Positions 38,797 through 53,104 of a DNA stretch of 64,000 bases are shown in pieces (position 1 is the first letter of the stretch; each line of letters begins with the position of its first letter). A model generated the notes under the pieces. It saw nothing but the letters and a program-made list of their open reading frames with translations. It made no database searches and had not been told where the DNA came from. The translations under genes and the position numbers were made by a program. This DNA is from Balaenoptera acutorostrata. Taxonomy: Eukaryota; Chordata; Mammalia; Artiodactyla; Balaenopteridae. Where the stretch lies: positions 62,001 through 126,000 of the forward strand of contig NW_026645884.1 of the NCBI RefSeq assembly GCF_949987535.1, read 5' to 3'.

Positions 38797-40286
38797 AATG
38801 CTCTATATAGTTTTTCATGACAATTCTAAATGACCACTTTAATCACTTTGCTTGCTGACCATTTTCATCACATTTCTCTATTGTCATTACAATTCCCCAT
38901 GACCCCTTTCTTCACAATGCTCCATGATGCCTGTCATCAAAATGCTCAATGGTTTTGTGATCACAATGCTCCAGGACCAGTTTCATCACAATTCTCCATC
39001 CCCTTTGTCATCAAGGTGCACAATGAAACCTTTCATTAAAATGCTCCATGACACTAGTCATCACAATACTCCATGGCCTTTATTGTCACAATGCTCCCAT
39101 GCACTTTTCATCACGATGTTCCATGAATACTTTCATCACATTGCTCCATGACCATTGTCATCACAATAGTCCATACCCTTGTCAACACAATGCTGCATAA
39201 TCCCTGTCATCACAATTCTCCATGACTGCTGTCATCACAGTAATCCAGGACAATTTTCATCACAGTGCTCCATGATACATTTCATCACAATTCCTAGATG
39301 ATCAATGTCATCACAATGCCCCATGACACTTGTCATCACAATTCGCTATGACCCTTGTCATCACAATACTCGATGAACCGTGTCATCACAGTGTTCCAGG
39401 ACACATGTCATCACAATGATCCATGTCTACTTCCATCACAATGCTCCAATACCCTTGTCATCACAATGCTCCATGGCCCCTGTTATCATATTGCTCCATG
39501 ATCTCTTTCATCACAATGCTCCATGACCACTGTCATCACCATGCCTCATAACGGCTCTCATCTCAATGCTCCATGGCCCCTTTCTTCACAATGCTCCATG
39601 AACCCTGTCATCACAATGTACCCTGCCCTTTTCATCACAAAGCTCCGTGGGCCCTGTCATCACAATGCTCCATGCCCTTGTCATCAAAATGCTCCAGAAC
39701 TCTTGTCATCATAATGCTCCATGCCAATGTCATCAAAATGCCCCATGACCGTGTCATCACAATGCTCCATGGCCTTTGTCATCACAATGTTCCATGGCCC
39801 CTGTCATCACAGTGCTCCATGATACCTTTCATCGCAAATCTAGATGACCACTGTCATCACAATGCCCCATGACAGATGTCATCACAATTCGCCATGGTCC
39901 TTGTCATCACAATGCTCCATGAACCGTGTCATCACAAGGTTCCAGGACACTTTTCATCACAATGATCCAAGATCACATTCATCACAGTGCTCCATGAACC
40001 CTGTCATCTCAATGCTCCATAGCCTTTGTATTCACCATGCTCCATGGCCCCTGTAATCACAGTGCTCCATGACCCTTTTCATCACAATGCTCCAAGACCG
40101 CTCTCAACACAATGCCCCATGACGCCTGACATCACAAATCTCCATAGCCTCTCTTACCAAAAAGCTCCATGATCGCTGTCAGCAGAATGTTCCATGACAC
40201 TTTTCGTCACAATACTGCATGACCACTGTCATCACAGAGTTCTCTGCCCATATCATCACAATGTTCCTTGTCACCTTTAATCACAA
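38797..40286 (+). repeat. Chimeric M-D module (domain II M joined to alpha D)
   Basis: The left half (CTCTATATAG, AATGGTTTTGTGATC) is M copy 10 of domain II. From 38,993 (ATTCTCCATCC) it is alpha D, with TCAAGGTGCAC, CAGTAATCCAGG and GATACATTTC. No E module precedes it, unlike every other alpha unit. Confidence 0.88.
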
Positions 40287-41315
40287 TGCTCCATGCCCTT
40301 TCATCACAATGCTCCAGAATTCTTGTCATCACAATGTTCCATACCGTGTCATCACAATGCTCCATGGCTATTGTCATCACAATTCTCCAGAATTCTTGTC
40401 ATCACAATGTTCCATGGCCGTGTCATCACAATGCTCCATGCCCTTTCATCACAATGTTCCAGAAATCATTTTCATCGCAATGTTCCTTGACTGTGTCATC
40501 ACAATGCTCCATGGCCGTCATCAGCACAATGCTCCAGAATTCTTGTCATCACAAAGTTCCATGACCGTGTCATCACAATGCTCCATGGCCCTTGTCATCA
40601 CAATGCTCCGGAATTCTTCTCATCACATTGTTTCATGACCGTGTCATCACAATGCTCCATGGCCCTTTTCAGCACAATGCTCCAGAATTCCTGTCATCAC
40701 AATGTTCCATGACCGTGTCATCACAATGCTCCATGGACCTTATCATCACAATGCTCCAGAATTCTTGTCATCACAATGTTCCATACCGTGTCATCACAAT
40801 GCTCCATGGCCATTGTCATCACAATGCTCCAGAATTCTTGTCATCACAATGTTCCATGACCGTATCCTCACAATGCTCCATGGCCCTTGTCAGCACAATG
40901 CTCCAGAATTCTTCTCATGACAATTTTCCATGACCGTGTCATCACAATGCTCCATGGCCCTTGTCATCATAATGCTCCAGAATTCTTGTCATTACTATAT
41001 TCCATGTACGTGTCATCTCAATTCTCTATGGCACTTGTCATCATAATGCTCCAGAATTCTTGTCATCACAATGTTCCATGACCGTATCATCACAATGCTC
41101 CATGGCCCTTGTCAGCACAATGCTCCAGAATTCTTCTCATCACAATTTTCCATGACCGTGTCATCACAATGCTCCATGGCCCTTGTCATCACAATGTTCC
41201 ATACCGTGTCATCACAATGCTCCATGGCCATTGTCATCACAATGCTCCCGAATTCTTGTCATCACAATGTTCCATGGCCCTGTCATCACAATGCTCCATG
41301 GCCCTTGTCAGCACA
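40287..41315 (+). repeat. S block, alpha-following type
   Basis: Copy of 26,534-27,564. GTCATCTCAATTC near 41,013 is a private substitution. Confidence 0.85.
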
Positions 41316-43126
41316 ATATTCCATGACACATTTTGTCACAATACTCCATGACCACTGTCATCACAGAGTTCTCTGCCCATATCATCACAATGTTCCTTGT
41401 CACCTTTAATCACAATGCTCCATGCCCTTTCATCACAATGCTCCAGAAATCTTGTCATCGCAATGTTCCATGACCATGTCATCACAATGGTCCATGGCCC
41501 TTGTCAGCACAATGCTCGAGAATTCCTGTCATCACAATGTTCCATGACCGTGTCATCACAATGCTACATGACCCTGGTCATCACAGTTCTCCATGACCTT
41601 TGTCATCACAATGCTCTATGTCGCTTTTCATCACAATTCTCAATGACCACTTTAATCACTATGCTCGCTGACCATTTTCATCATATTTCTCTAGTGTCAT
41701 TACAATACCCCATGACCCCTTTCTTCACAATGCTCCATGATGCCTGTCATCACAATGCTCCATGGCTTTTGTTATCACAATGCTCCAGGACCAGTTTCAT
41801 CACAATTCTCCATCCCCTTTGTCATCATGGTGCACAATGAAACCTTTCATTAAAATGCTCCATGACACTAGTCATCACAATACTCCATGGCCTTTATCGT
41901 CACAATGCTCCCATGCACTTTTCATCACGATGTTCCATGAATACTTTCATCACATTGCTCCATGACCATTGTCATCACAATAGTCCATACCCTTGTCAAC
42001 TCAATGCTGCATAATCCCTGTCATCACAATTCTCCATGACTGCTGTCATCACAATAATCCAGGACAATTTTCATCACAGTGCTTCATGCCCCCAGTCATC
42101 ACAGTGCTCCACGATACCTTTCATCACAATTCCTAGATGATCAATGTCATCACAATGCCCCATGACACTTGTCATCACAATTCGCTATGACCCTTGTCAT
42201 CACAATACTCGATGAACCGTGTCATCACAGTGTTCCAGGACACATGTCATCACAATGATCCATGTCTACTTCCATCACAATGCTCCAATACCCTTGTCAT
42301 CACAATGCTCCATGGCCCCTGTTATCATATTGCTCCATGATCTCTTTCATCACAATGCTCCATGACCACTGTCATCACCATGCCTCATAACGGCTCTCAT
42401 CTCAATGCTCCATGGCCCCTTTCATCACAATGCTCCATGAACCCTGTCATCACAATGTACCCTGCCCTTTTCATCACAAAGCTCCGTGGGCCCTGTCATC
42501 ACAATGCTCCATGCCCTTGTCATCAACATGCTCCAGAACTCTTGTCATCATAATGCTCCATGCCAATGTCATCAAAATGCCCCATGACACTTGTCATCAC
42601 AATGCTCCATGGCCTTTGTCATCACAATGTTCCATGGCTCCTGTCATCACAGTGCTCCATGATACCTTTCATCGCAAATCTAGATGACCACTGTCATCAC
42701 AATGCCCCATGACAGATGTCATCACAATTCGCCATGGTCCTTGTCATCACAATGCTCCATGAACCGTGTCATCACAAGGTTCCAGGACACTTGTCATCAC
42801 AATGATCCAAGATCACATTCATAACAGTGCTCCATGAACCCTGTCATCTCAATGCTCCATAGCCTTTGTATTCACAATGTTCCATGGCCCCTGTAATCAC
42901 AGTGCTCCATGACCCTTTTCATCACAATGCTCCAAGACCGCTCTCAACACAATGCCCCATGACGCCTGACATCACAAATCTCCATAGCCTCTCTTACCAA
43001 AAAGCTCCATGATCGCTGTCAGCAGAATGTTCCATGACACTTTTCGTCACAATACTGCATGACCACTGTCATCACAGAGTTCTCTGCCCATTTCATCACA
43101 ATGTTCCTTGTCACCTTTAATCAAAA
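41316..43126 (+). repeat. E-M-D module, beta type
   Basis: Copy of 27,565-29,375 with the shared CAACTCAATGCTGC and CAACATGCTCC variants. Confidence 0.87.
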
Positions 43127-44109
43127 TGCTCCATGCCCTTTCATCACAATGCCCCAGAAATATTTTTCATCGCAATGTTCCTTGACTGTGTCATCACAAT
43201 GCTCCATGGCCGTCATCATCACAATGCTCCAGAATTCTTGTCATCACAATGTTCCATGACCGTGTCATCACAATGCTCCATGGCCCTTGTCAGCACAATG
43301 CTCCGGAATTCTTCTCATCACATTGTTCCATGACCGTGTCATCACAATGCTCCATGGCCCTTGTCATCACAATGCTCCAGAATTCTTGTCATCACAATGT
43401 TCCATACCGTGTCATCACAATGTTCCATGGCCATTGTCATCACAATGCTCCAGAATTCTTGTCATCACAATGTTCCAGGGCCGTGTCATCACAATGCTCC
43501 TTAGCCCTTGTCATCACAAGGCTCCAGAATTCTTGTCATCACAATGTTCCATGACCGTGTCATCACAATGCTCCATGGCCCTTGTCATGACAATGCTCCA
43601 GAATTCTTCTCATCACAATGTTCCATGACCGTGTCAACAAAATGCTCCATGGCCACTGTCATCACAATGCTCCAGAATTCTTGTCATCACAATGTTCCAT
43701 GACCGTGTCATCACAATGCTCCATCGCCTTTGTCATCAGAATGCTCCAGAATTCTTGTCATCACAATGTTCCATGACCGTGTCCTCACAATGCTCCATGG
43801 CCCTTGTCAGCACAATGCTCCAGAATTCTTGTCATCACAATGTTCCATGACCTTGTCATCACAGTGCTCCATGGCCCTTGTCATAACAATGCTCTAGAAT
43901 TCTTCTCATCACAATGTTCCATGACGATGTCATCACAATGCTCCATGGCCATTGTCATTACATTGCTCCCGAAATCTTGTCATCACAATGTTCCATGGCC
44001 CTGTCATCACAATGCTCCATGGCCCTTGTCATCATAATGCTCCAGAATTCTTGTCATCACAATGTTCCATGACCGTGTCATCACAATGCTCCATGGCCCT
44101 TGTCAGCAC
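43127..44109 (+). repeat. S block, beta-following type
   Basis: Copy of 29,376-30,357, with GTTCCAGGGCCG and GTCAACAAAATG monomers in the same order. Confidence 0.85.
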
Positions 44110-45700
44110 AATGTTCCATGACATTTTTGTCACAGTACTCCACGACCACTGTCATCACAGAGTTTTCTGCCCATATCATCACAATGTTCCTTGTCACCTT
44201 TAATCACAATGCTCCATGCCCTTTCATCACAATGCTCCAGAAATCTTGTCATCGCAATGTTCCATGACTGTGTCATCACAATGGTCCATGGCCCTTGTCA
44301 GCACAATGCTCGAGAATTCCTGTCATCACAATGTTCCATGACCGTGTCATCACAATGCTCCATGGCTTTTGTTATCACAATGCTCCAGGACCAGTTTCAT
44401 CACAATTCTCCATCCCCTTTGTCATCAAGGTGCACAATGAAACCTTTCATTAAAATGCTCCATGACACTAGTCATCACAATACTCCATGGCCTTTATTGT
44501 CACAATGCTCCCATGCACTTTTCATCACGATGTTCCATGAATACTTTCATCACATTGCTCCATGACCATTGTCATCACAATAGTCCATACCCTTGTCAAC
44601 ACAATGCTGCATAATCCCTGTCATCACAATTCTCCATGACTGCTGTCATCACAGTAATCCAGGACAATTTTCATCACAGTGCTCCATGATACATTTCATC
44701 ACAATTCCTAGATGATCAATGTCATCACAATGCCCCATGACACTTGTCATCACAATTCGCTATGACCCTTGTCATCACAATACTCGATGAACCGTGTCAT
44801 CACAGTGTTCCAGGACACATGTCATCACAATGATCCATGTCTACTTCCATCACAATGCTCCAATACCCTTGTCATCACAATGCTCCATGGCCCCTGTTAT
44901 CATATTGCTCCATGATCTCTTTCATCACAATGCTCCATGACCACTATCATCACCATGCCTCATAACGGCTCTCATCTCAATGCTCCATGGCCCCTTTCTT
45001 CACAATGCTCCATGAACCCTGTCATCACAATGTACCCTGCCCTTTTCATCACAAAGCTCCGTGGGCCCTGTCATCACAATGCTCCATGCCCTTGTCATCA
45101 AAATGCTCCAGAACTCTTGTCATCATAATGCTCCATGCCAATGTCATCAAAATGCCCCATGACACTTGTCATCACAATGCTCCATGGCCTTTGTCATCAC
45201 AATGTTCCATGGCCCCTGTCATCACAGTGCTCCATGATACCTTTCATCGCAAATCTAGATGACCACTGTCATCACAATGCCCCATGACAGATGTCATCAC
45301 AATTCGCCATGGTCCTTGTCATCACAATGCTCCATGAACCGTGTCATCACAAGGTTCCAGGACACTTGTCATCACAATGATCCAAGATCACATTCATCAC
45401 AGTGCTCCATGAACCCTGTCATCTCAATGCTCCATAGCCTTTGTATTCACCATGCTCCATGGCCCCTGTAATCACAGTGCTCCATGACCCTTTTCATCAC
45501 AATGCTCCAAGACCGCTCTCAACACAATGCCCCATGACGCCTGACATCACAAATCTCCATAGCCTCTCTTACCAAAAAGCTCCATGATCGCTGTCAGCAG
45601 AATGTTCCATGACACTTTTCGTCACAATACTGCATGACCACTGTCATCACAGAGTTCTCTGCCCATATCATCACAATGTTCCTTGTCACCTTTAATCACA
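44110..45700 (+). repeat. E-M-D module, alpha type
   Basis: Copy of 30,358-31,950. It differs in having GGCCCCTG near 45,213 and CACCATGCTCC near 45,447, forms also seen in other alpha units. Confidence 0.86.
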
Positions 45701-47319
45701 ATGCTCCATGCCCTTTCATCACAATGCTCCAGAATTCTTGTCATCACAATGTTCCATACCGTGTCATCACAATGCTCCATGGCTATTGTCATCACAATGC
45801 TCCAGAATTCTTGTCATCACAATGTTCCATGGCCGTGTCATCACAATGCTCCATGCCCTTTCATCACAATGTTCCAGAAATCATTTTCATCGCAATGTTC
45901 CTTGACTGTGTCATCACAATGCTCCATGGCCGTCATCAGCACAATGCTCCAGAATTCTTGTCATCACAAAGTTCCATGACCGTGTCATCACAATGCTCCA
46001 TGGCCCTTGTCATCACAATGCTCCGGAATTGTTCTCATCACATTGTTTCATGACCGTGTCATCACAATGCTCCATGGCCCTTTTCAGCACAATGCTCCAG
46101 AATTCCTGTCATCACAATGTTCCATGACCGTGTCATCACAATGCTCCATGGACCTTGTCATCACAATGCTCCAGAATTCTTGTCATCACAATGTTCCATA
46201 CCGTGTCATCACAATGCTCCATGGCCATTGTCATCACAATGCTCCAGAACTCTTGTCATCACAATGTTCCATGACCGTATCCTCACAATGCTCCATGGCC
46301 CTTGTCAGCACAATGCTCCAGAATTCTTCTCATGACAATTTTCCATGACCGTGTCATCACAATGCTCCATGGCCCTTGTCATCGCAATGCTGCAGAATTC
46401 TTTTCATCACAATGTTCCATGACCGTGTCATCACAATGCTCCATGACCCTTGTCATCACAATGCTCCAGAATTCTTGTCATCACAATGTTCCATGACCAT
46501 GTCTTCACAATGCTCCATGGCCCTTGTCATCATAATGCTCCAGAATTTTTGTCATCACAATGTTCCATGACCGTATCATCACAATGCTCTATGGCGCTTG
46601 TCAGCACAATGCTCCAGAATTCTTCTCATCACAATGTTCCATGGCCGTGTCATCACAATGCTCCATGGCCCTTGTCATCATAATGCTCCAGAATTCTTGT
46701 CATTACTATATTCCATGAACGTGTCATCACAATGCTCTATGGCGCTTGTCATCATAATGCTCCAGAATTCTTGTCATCACAATGTTCCATGACCGTATCA
46801 TCACAATGCTCCATGGCCCTTGTCAGCACAATGCTCCAGAATTCTTCTCATCACAATGTTCCATGACCGTGTCATCACAATGCTCCATGGCCCTTGTCAT
46901 CATAATGCTCCAGAATTCTTGTCATTACTATATTCCATGAACGTGTCATCACAATGCTCTATGGCGCTTGTCATCAGAATGCTCCAGAAATCTTGTCATC
47001 ACAATGTTCCATGGCCGTGTCATCACAATGCTCCATGGCCCTTGTCATCATAATGCTCCAGAATTCTTGTCATTACTATATTCCATGTACGTGTCATCAC
47101 AATGCTCTATGGCGCTTGTCATCATAATGCTCCAGAATTCTTCTCATCACAATTTTCCATGACCGTGTCATCACAATGCTCCATGGCCCTTGTCATCACA
47201 ATGTTCCATACCGTGTCATCACAATGCTCCATGGCCATTGTCATCACAATGCTCCCGAATTCTTGTCATCACAATGTTCCATGGCCCTGTCATCACAATG
47301 CTCCATGGCCCTTGTCAGC
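45701..47319 (+). repeat. S block, alpha-following type
   Basis: Copy of 31,951-33,569. The EcoRI site near 46,027 is lost (GGAATTGTTC). Confidence 0.86.
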
Positions 47320-49780
47320 ACAATATTCCATGACACATTTTGTCACAATACTCCATGACCACTGTCATCACAGAGTTCTCTGCCCATATCATCACAATGT
47401 TCCTTGTCACCTTTAATCAAAATGCTCCATGCCCTTTCATCACAATGCTCCAGAAATCTTGTCATCGCAATGTTCCATGACCATGTCATCACAATGGTCC
47501 ATGGCCCTTGTCAGCACAATGCTCGAGAATTCCTGTCATCACAATGTTCCATGACCGTGTCATCACAATGTTACATGACCCTGGTCATCACAGTTCTCCA
47601 TGACCTTTGTCATCACAATGCTCTATGTCGCTTTTCATCACAATTCTCAATGACCACTTTAATCACTATGCTCACTGACCATTTTCATCATATTTCTCTA
47701 GTGTCATTACAATATCCCATGACCCCTTTCTTCACAATGCTCCATGATGCCTGTCATCACAATGCTCCATGGCTTTTGTTATCACAATGCTCCAGGACCA
47801 GTTTCATCACAATTCTCCATCCCCTTTGTCATCATGGTGCACAATGAAACCTTTCATTAAAATGCTCCATGACACTAGTCATCACAATACTCCATGGCCT
47901 TTATCGTCACAATGCTCCCATGCACTTTTCATCACGATGTTCCATGAATACTTTCATCACATTGCTCCATGACCATTGTCATCACAATAGTCCATACCCT
48001 TGTCAACACAATGCTGCATAATCCCTGTCATCACAATTCTCCATGACTGCTGTCATCACAATAATCCAGGACAATTTTCATCACAGTGCTTCATGCCCCC
48101 AGTCATCACAGTGCTCCACGATACCTTTCATCACAATTCCTAGATGATCAATGTCATCACAATGCCCCATGACACTTGTCATCACAATTCGCTATGACCC
48201 TTGTCATCACAATACTCGATGAACCGTGTCATCACAGTGTTCCAGGACACATGTCATCACAATGATCCATGTCTACTTCCATCACAATGCTCCAATACCC
48301 CTGTCATCACAATGCTCCATGGCCCCTGTTATCATATTGCTCCATGATCTCTTTCATCACAATGCTCCATGACCACTGTCATCACCATGCCTCATAACGG
48401 CTCTCATCTCAATGCTCCATGGCCCCTTTCATCACAATGCTCCATGAACCCTGTCATCACAATGTACCCTGCCCTTTTCATCACAAAGCTCCGTGGGCCC
48501 TGTCATCACAATGCTCCATGCCCTGGTCATCAAAATGCTCCAGAACTCTTGTCATCATAATGCTCCATGCCAATGTCATCAAAATGCCCCATGACACTTG
48601 TCATCACAATGCTCCATGGCCTTTGTCATCACAATGTTCCATGGCCCCTGTCATCACAGTGCCCCATGATACCTTTCATCGCAAATCTAGATGACCACTG
48701 TCATCACAATGCCCCATGACAGATGTCATCACAATTCGCCATGGTCCTTGTCATCACAATGCTCCATGAACCGTGTCATCACAAGGTTCCAGGACACTTG
48801 TCATCACAATGATCCAAGATCACATTCATCACAGTGCTCCATGAACCCTGTCATCTCAATGCTCCATAGCCTTTGTATTCACAATGTTCCATGGCCCCTG
48901 TAATCACAGTGCTCCATGACCCTTTTCATCACAATGCTCCAAGACCGCTCTCAACACAATGCCCCATGACGCCTGACATCACAAATCTCCATAGCCTCTC
49001 TTACCAAAAAGCTCCATGATCGCTGTCAGCAGAATGTTCCATGACACTTTTCGTCACAATACTGCATGACCACTGTCATCACAGAGTTCTCTGCCCATTT
49101 CATCACAATGTTCCTTGTCACCTTTAATCAAAATGCTCCATGCCCTTTCATCACAATGCTCCAGAAATATTTTTCATCGCAATGTTCCTTGACTGTGTCA
49201 TCACAATGCTCCATGGCCGTCATCATCACAATGCTCCAGAATTCTTGTCATCACAATGTTCCATGACCGTGTCATCACAATGCTCCATGGCCCTTGTCAG
49301 CACAATGCTCCGGAATTCTTCTCATCACATTGTTCCATGACCGTGTCATCACAATGCTCCATGGCCCTTTTCAGCACAATGCTCCATAATTCCTGTCATC
49401 AGAATGTTCCATGATCGTGTCATCACAATGCTCCATGGCCCTTGTCATCACAATGCTCCAGAATTCTTGTCATCACAATGTTCCATACCGTGTCATCACA
49501 ATGCTCCATGGCCATTGTCATCACAATGCTCCAGAATTCTTGTCATCACAATGTTCCAGGGCCGTGTCATCACAATGCTCCATGGCCCTTGTCATCACGA
49601 GGCTCCAGAATTCTTGTCAACACAATGTTCCATACCGTGTCATCACAATGCTCCATGGCCATTGTCATCACAATGCTCCAGAATTCTTGTCATCACAATG
49701 TTCCAGGGCCGTGTCATCACAATGCTCCATAGCCCTTGTCATCACAAGGCTCCAGAATTCTTGTCATCACAATGTTCCAT
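47130..49780 (+). repeat. Duplication, left copy (offset 8,479 bp)
   Basis: End of S, complete beta module and the first ~0.65 kb of the next S block match 55,609-58,259 at a constant offset of 8,479 bp, including the GTTCCAGGGCCG pair. Confidence 0.8.
47320..49130 (+). repeat. E-M-D module, beta type
   Basis: Copy of 33,570-35,346, but with the normal beta ending (CCCATTTC, AATCAAAATG). It shares the GTTACATGACCC variant at 47,570 with 33,820, 53,352 and 56,048. Confidence 0.87.
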
Positions 49781-50189
49781 GACCGTGTCATCACAATGCT
49801 CCATGGCCCTTGTCATGACAATGCTCCAGAATTCTTCTCATCACAATGTTCCATGACCGTGTCAACAAAATGCTCCATGGCCACTGTCATCACAATGCTC
49901 CAGAATTCTTGTCATCACAATGTTCCATGACCTTGTCATCACAGTGCTCCATGGCCCTTGTCATAACAATGCTCTAGAATTCTTCTCATCACAATGTTCC
50001 ATGACGATGTCATCACAATGCTCCATGGCCATTGTCTTTACATTGCTCCCGAAATCTTGTCATCACAATGTTCCATGGCCCTGTCATCACAATGCTCCAT
50101 GGCCCTTGTCATCATAATGCTCCAGAATTCTTGTCATCACAATGTTCCATGACCGTGTCATCACAATGCTCCATGGCCCTTGTCAGCAC
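49131..50189 (+). repeat. S block, beta-following type
   Basis: About 14 units. It contains two tandem copies of a ~180-bp cluster (GTTCCATACCG ... GTTCCAGGGCCG) at about 49,470-49,740, where 29,640-29,760 has only one. Confidence 0.84.
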
Positions 50190-51780
50190 AATGTTCCATG
50201 ACATTTTTGTAACAGTACTCACGACCACTGTCATCACAGAGTTTTCTGCCCATATCATCACAATGTTCCTTGTCACCTTTAATCACAATGCTCCATGCCC
50301 TTTCATCACAATGCTCCAGAAATCTTGTCATCGCAATGTTCCATGACCGTGTCATCACAATGGTCCATGGCCCTTGTCAGCACAATGCTCGAGAATTCCT
50401 GTCATCACAATGTTCCATGACCGTGTCATCACAATGCTCCATGGCTTTTGTTATCACAATGCTCCAGGACCAGTTTCATCACAATTCTCCATCCCCTTTG
50501 TCATCAAGGTGCACAATGAAACCTTTCATTAAAATGCTCCATGACACTAGTCATCACAATACTCCATGGCCTTTATTGTCACAATGCTCCCATGCACTTT
50601 TCATCACGATGTTCCATGAATACTTTCATCATATTGCTCCATGACCATTGTCATCACAATAGTCCATACCCTTGTCAACACAATGCTGCATAATCCCTGT
50701 CATCACAATTCTCCATGACTGCTGTCATCACAGTAATCCAGGACAATTTTCATCACAGTGCTCCATGATACATTTCATCACAATTCCTAGATGATCAATG
50801 TCATCACAATGCCCCATGACACTTGTCATCACAATTCGCTATGACCCTTGTCATCACAATACTCGATGAACCGTGTCATCACAGTGTTCCAGGACACATG
50901 TCATCACAATGATCCATGTCTACTTCCATCACAATGCTCCAATACCCTTGTCATCACAATGCTCCATGGCCCCTGTTATCATATTGCTCCATGATCTCTT
51001 TCATCACAATGCTCCATGACCACTGTCATCACCATGCCTCATAACGGCTCTCATCTCAATGCTCCATGGCCCCTTTCTTCACAATGCTCCATGAACCCTG
51101 TCATCACAATGTACCCTGCCCTTTTCATCACAAAGCTCCGTGGGCCCTGTCATCACAATGCTCCATGCCCTTGTCATCAAAATGCTCCAGAACTCTTGTC
51201 ATCATAATGCTCCATGCCAATGTCATCAAAATGCCCCATGACACTTGTCATCACAATGCTCCATGGCCTTTGTCATCACAATGTTCCATGGCCCCTGTCA
51301 TCACAGTGCTCCATGATACCTTTCATCGCAAATCTAGATGACCACTGTCATCACAATGCCCCATGACAGATATCATCACAATTCGCCATGGTCCTTGTCA
51401 TCACAATGCTCCATGAACCGTGTCATCACAAGGTTCCAGGACACTTGTCATCACAATGATCCAAGATCACATTCATCACAGTGCTCCATGAACCCTGTCA
51501 TCTCAATGCTCCATAGCCTTTGTATTCACCATGCTCCATGGCCCCTGTAATCACAGTGCTCCATGACCCTTTTCATCACAATGCTCCAAGACCGCTCTCA
51601 ACACAATGCCCCATGACGCCTGACATCACAAATCTCCATAGCCTCTCTTACCAAAAAGCTCCATGATCGCTGTCAGCAGAATGTTCCATGACACTTTTCG
51701 TCACAATACTGCATGACCACTGTCATCACAGAGTTCTCTGCCCATATCATCACAATGTTCCTTGTCACCTTTAATCACAA
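50190..51780 (+). repeat. E-M-D module, alpha type
   Basis: E has lost a base (GTACTCACGACC near 50,214) and reads GTAACAG. D is alpha, with TCAAGGTGCAC at 50,506. Private change: CAGATATCATC near 51,370. Confidence 0.86.
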
Positions 51781-53104
51781 TGCTCCATGCCCTTTCATCA
51801 CAATGCTCCAGAATTCTTGTCATCACAATGTTCCATACTGTGTCATCACAATGCTCCATGGCTATTGTCATCACAATTCTCCAGAATTCTTGTCATCACA
51901 ATGTTCCATGGCCGTGTCATCACAATGCTCCATGCCCTTTCATCACAATGTTCCAGAAATCATTTTCATCGCAATGTTCCTTGACTGTGTCATCACAATG
52001 CTCCATGGCCGTCATCAGCACAATGCTCCAGAATTCTTGTCATCACAAAGTTCCATGACCGTGTCATCACAATGCTCCATGGCCCTTGTAATCACAATGC
52101 TCCGGAATTCTTCTCATCACATTGTTTCATGACCGTGTCATCACAATGCTCCATGGCCCTTTTCAGCACAATGCTCCAGAATTCCTGTCATCACAATGTT
52201 CCATGACCGTGTCATCACAATGCTCCATGGACCTTGTCATCACAATGCTCCAGAATTCTTGTCATCACAATGTTCCATACCGTGTCATCACAATGCTCCA
52301 TGGCCATTGTCATCACAATGCTCCAGAATTCTTGTCATCACAATGTTCCATGACCGTATCCTCACAATGCTCCATGGCCCTTGTCAGCACAATGCTCCAG
52401 AATTCTTCTCATGACAATTTTCCATGACCGTGTCATCACAATGCTCCATGGCCCTTGTCATCGCAATGCTGCAGAATTCTTTTCATCACAATGTTCCATG
52501 ACCGTGTCATCACAATGCTCCATGACCCTTGTCATCACAATGCTCCAGAATTCTTGTCATCACAATGTTCCATGACCATGTCTTCACAATGCTCCATGGC
52601 CCTTGTCATCATAATGCTCCAGAATTCTTGTCATTACTATATTCCATGAATGTGTCATCACAATGCTCTATGGCGCTTGTCATCAGAATGCTCCAGAAAT
52701 CTTGTCATCACAATGTTCCATGGCCGTGTCATCACAATGCTCCATGGCCCTTGTCATCATAATGCTCCAGAATTCTTGTCATTACTATATTCCATGTACG
52801 TGTCATCACAATGCTCTATGGCGCTTGTCATCATAATGCTCCAGAATTCTTGTCATCACAATGTTCCATGACCGTATCATCACAATGCTCCATGGCCCTT
52901 GTCAGCACAATGCTCCAGAATTCTTCTCATCACAATTTTCCATGACCGTGTCATCACAATGCTCCATGGCCCTTGTCATCACAATGTTCCATACCGTGTC
53001 ATCACAATGCTCCATGGCCATTGTCATCACAATGCTCCCGAATTCTTGTCATCACAATGTTCCATGGCCCTGTCATCACAATGCTCCATGGCCCTTGTCA
53101 GCAC
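51781..53104 (+). repeat. S block, alpha-following type
   Basis: About 18 units. The first monomers carry CATACTGTG, shared with 35,435. ATTACTATATTCCATGAATG near 52,640 is a CpG-to-TpG derivative of the GAACG form. Confidence 0.85.

Larger units (their letters stand above)
36090..38992 (+). repeat. Large duplication, part 1, second copy
   Basis: Matches 19,558-22,460 including all private variants and four M modules. This is domain II sequence displaced into domain III. At 38,953-38,992 it overlaps the start of part 2, which is identical in both parents. Confidence 0.86.
38953..49097 (+). repeat. Large duplication, part 2, second copy
   Basis: Second copy of 25,202-35,346. It contains alpha, beta, alpha, beta D modules in the same order and with the same spacings (2,839, 2,575 and 3,432 bp between the CATGCCTCATAACGG monomers). 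Confidence 0.9.

Noticed and set aside
36090..49097. Treating the large duplication as certainly an assembly error
   Set aside because: The scattered base differences and the precise internal deletion junction are what real exchange would leave. Without read depth neither explanation can be excluded.
50161..50358. Minus-strand open frame of 65 codons
   Set aside because: It is the reverse complement of ordinary S and E repeats, opened by the 1-bp loss near 50,214. It has no independent support.
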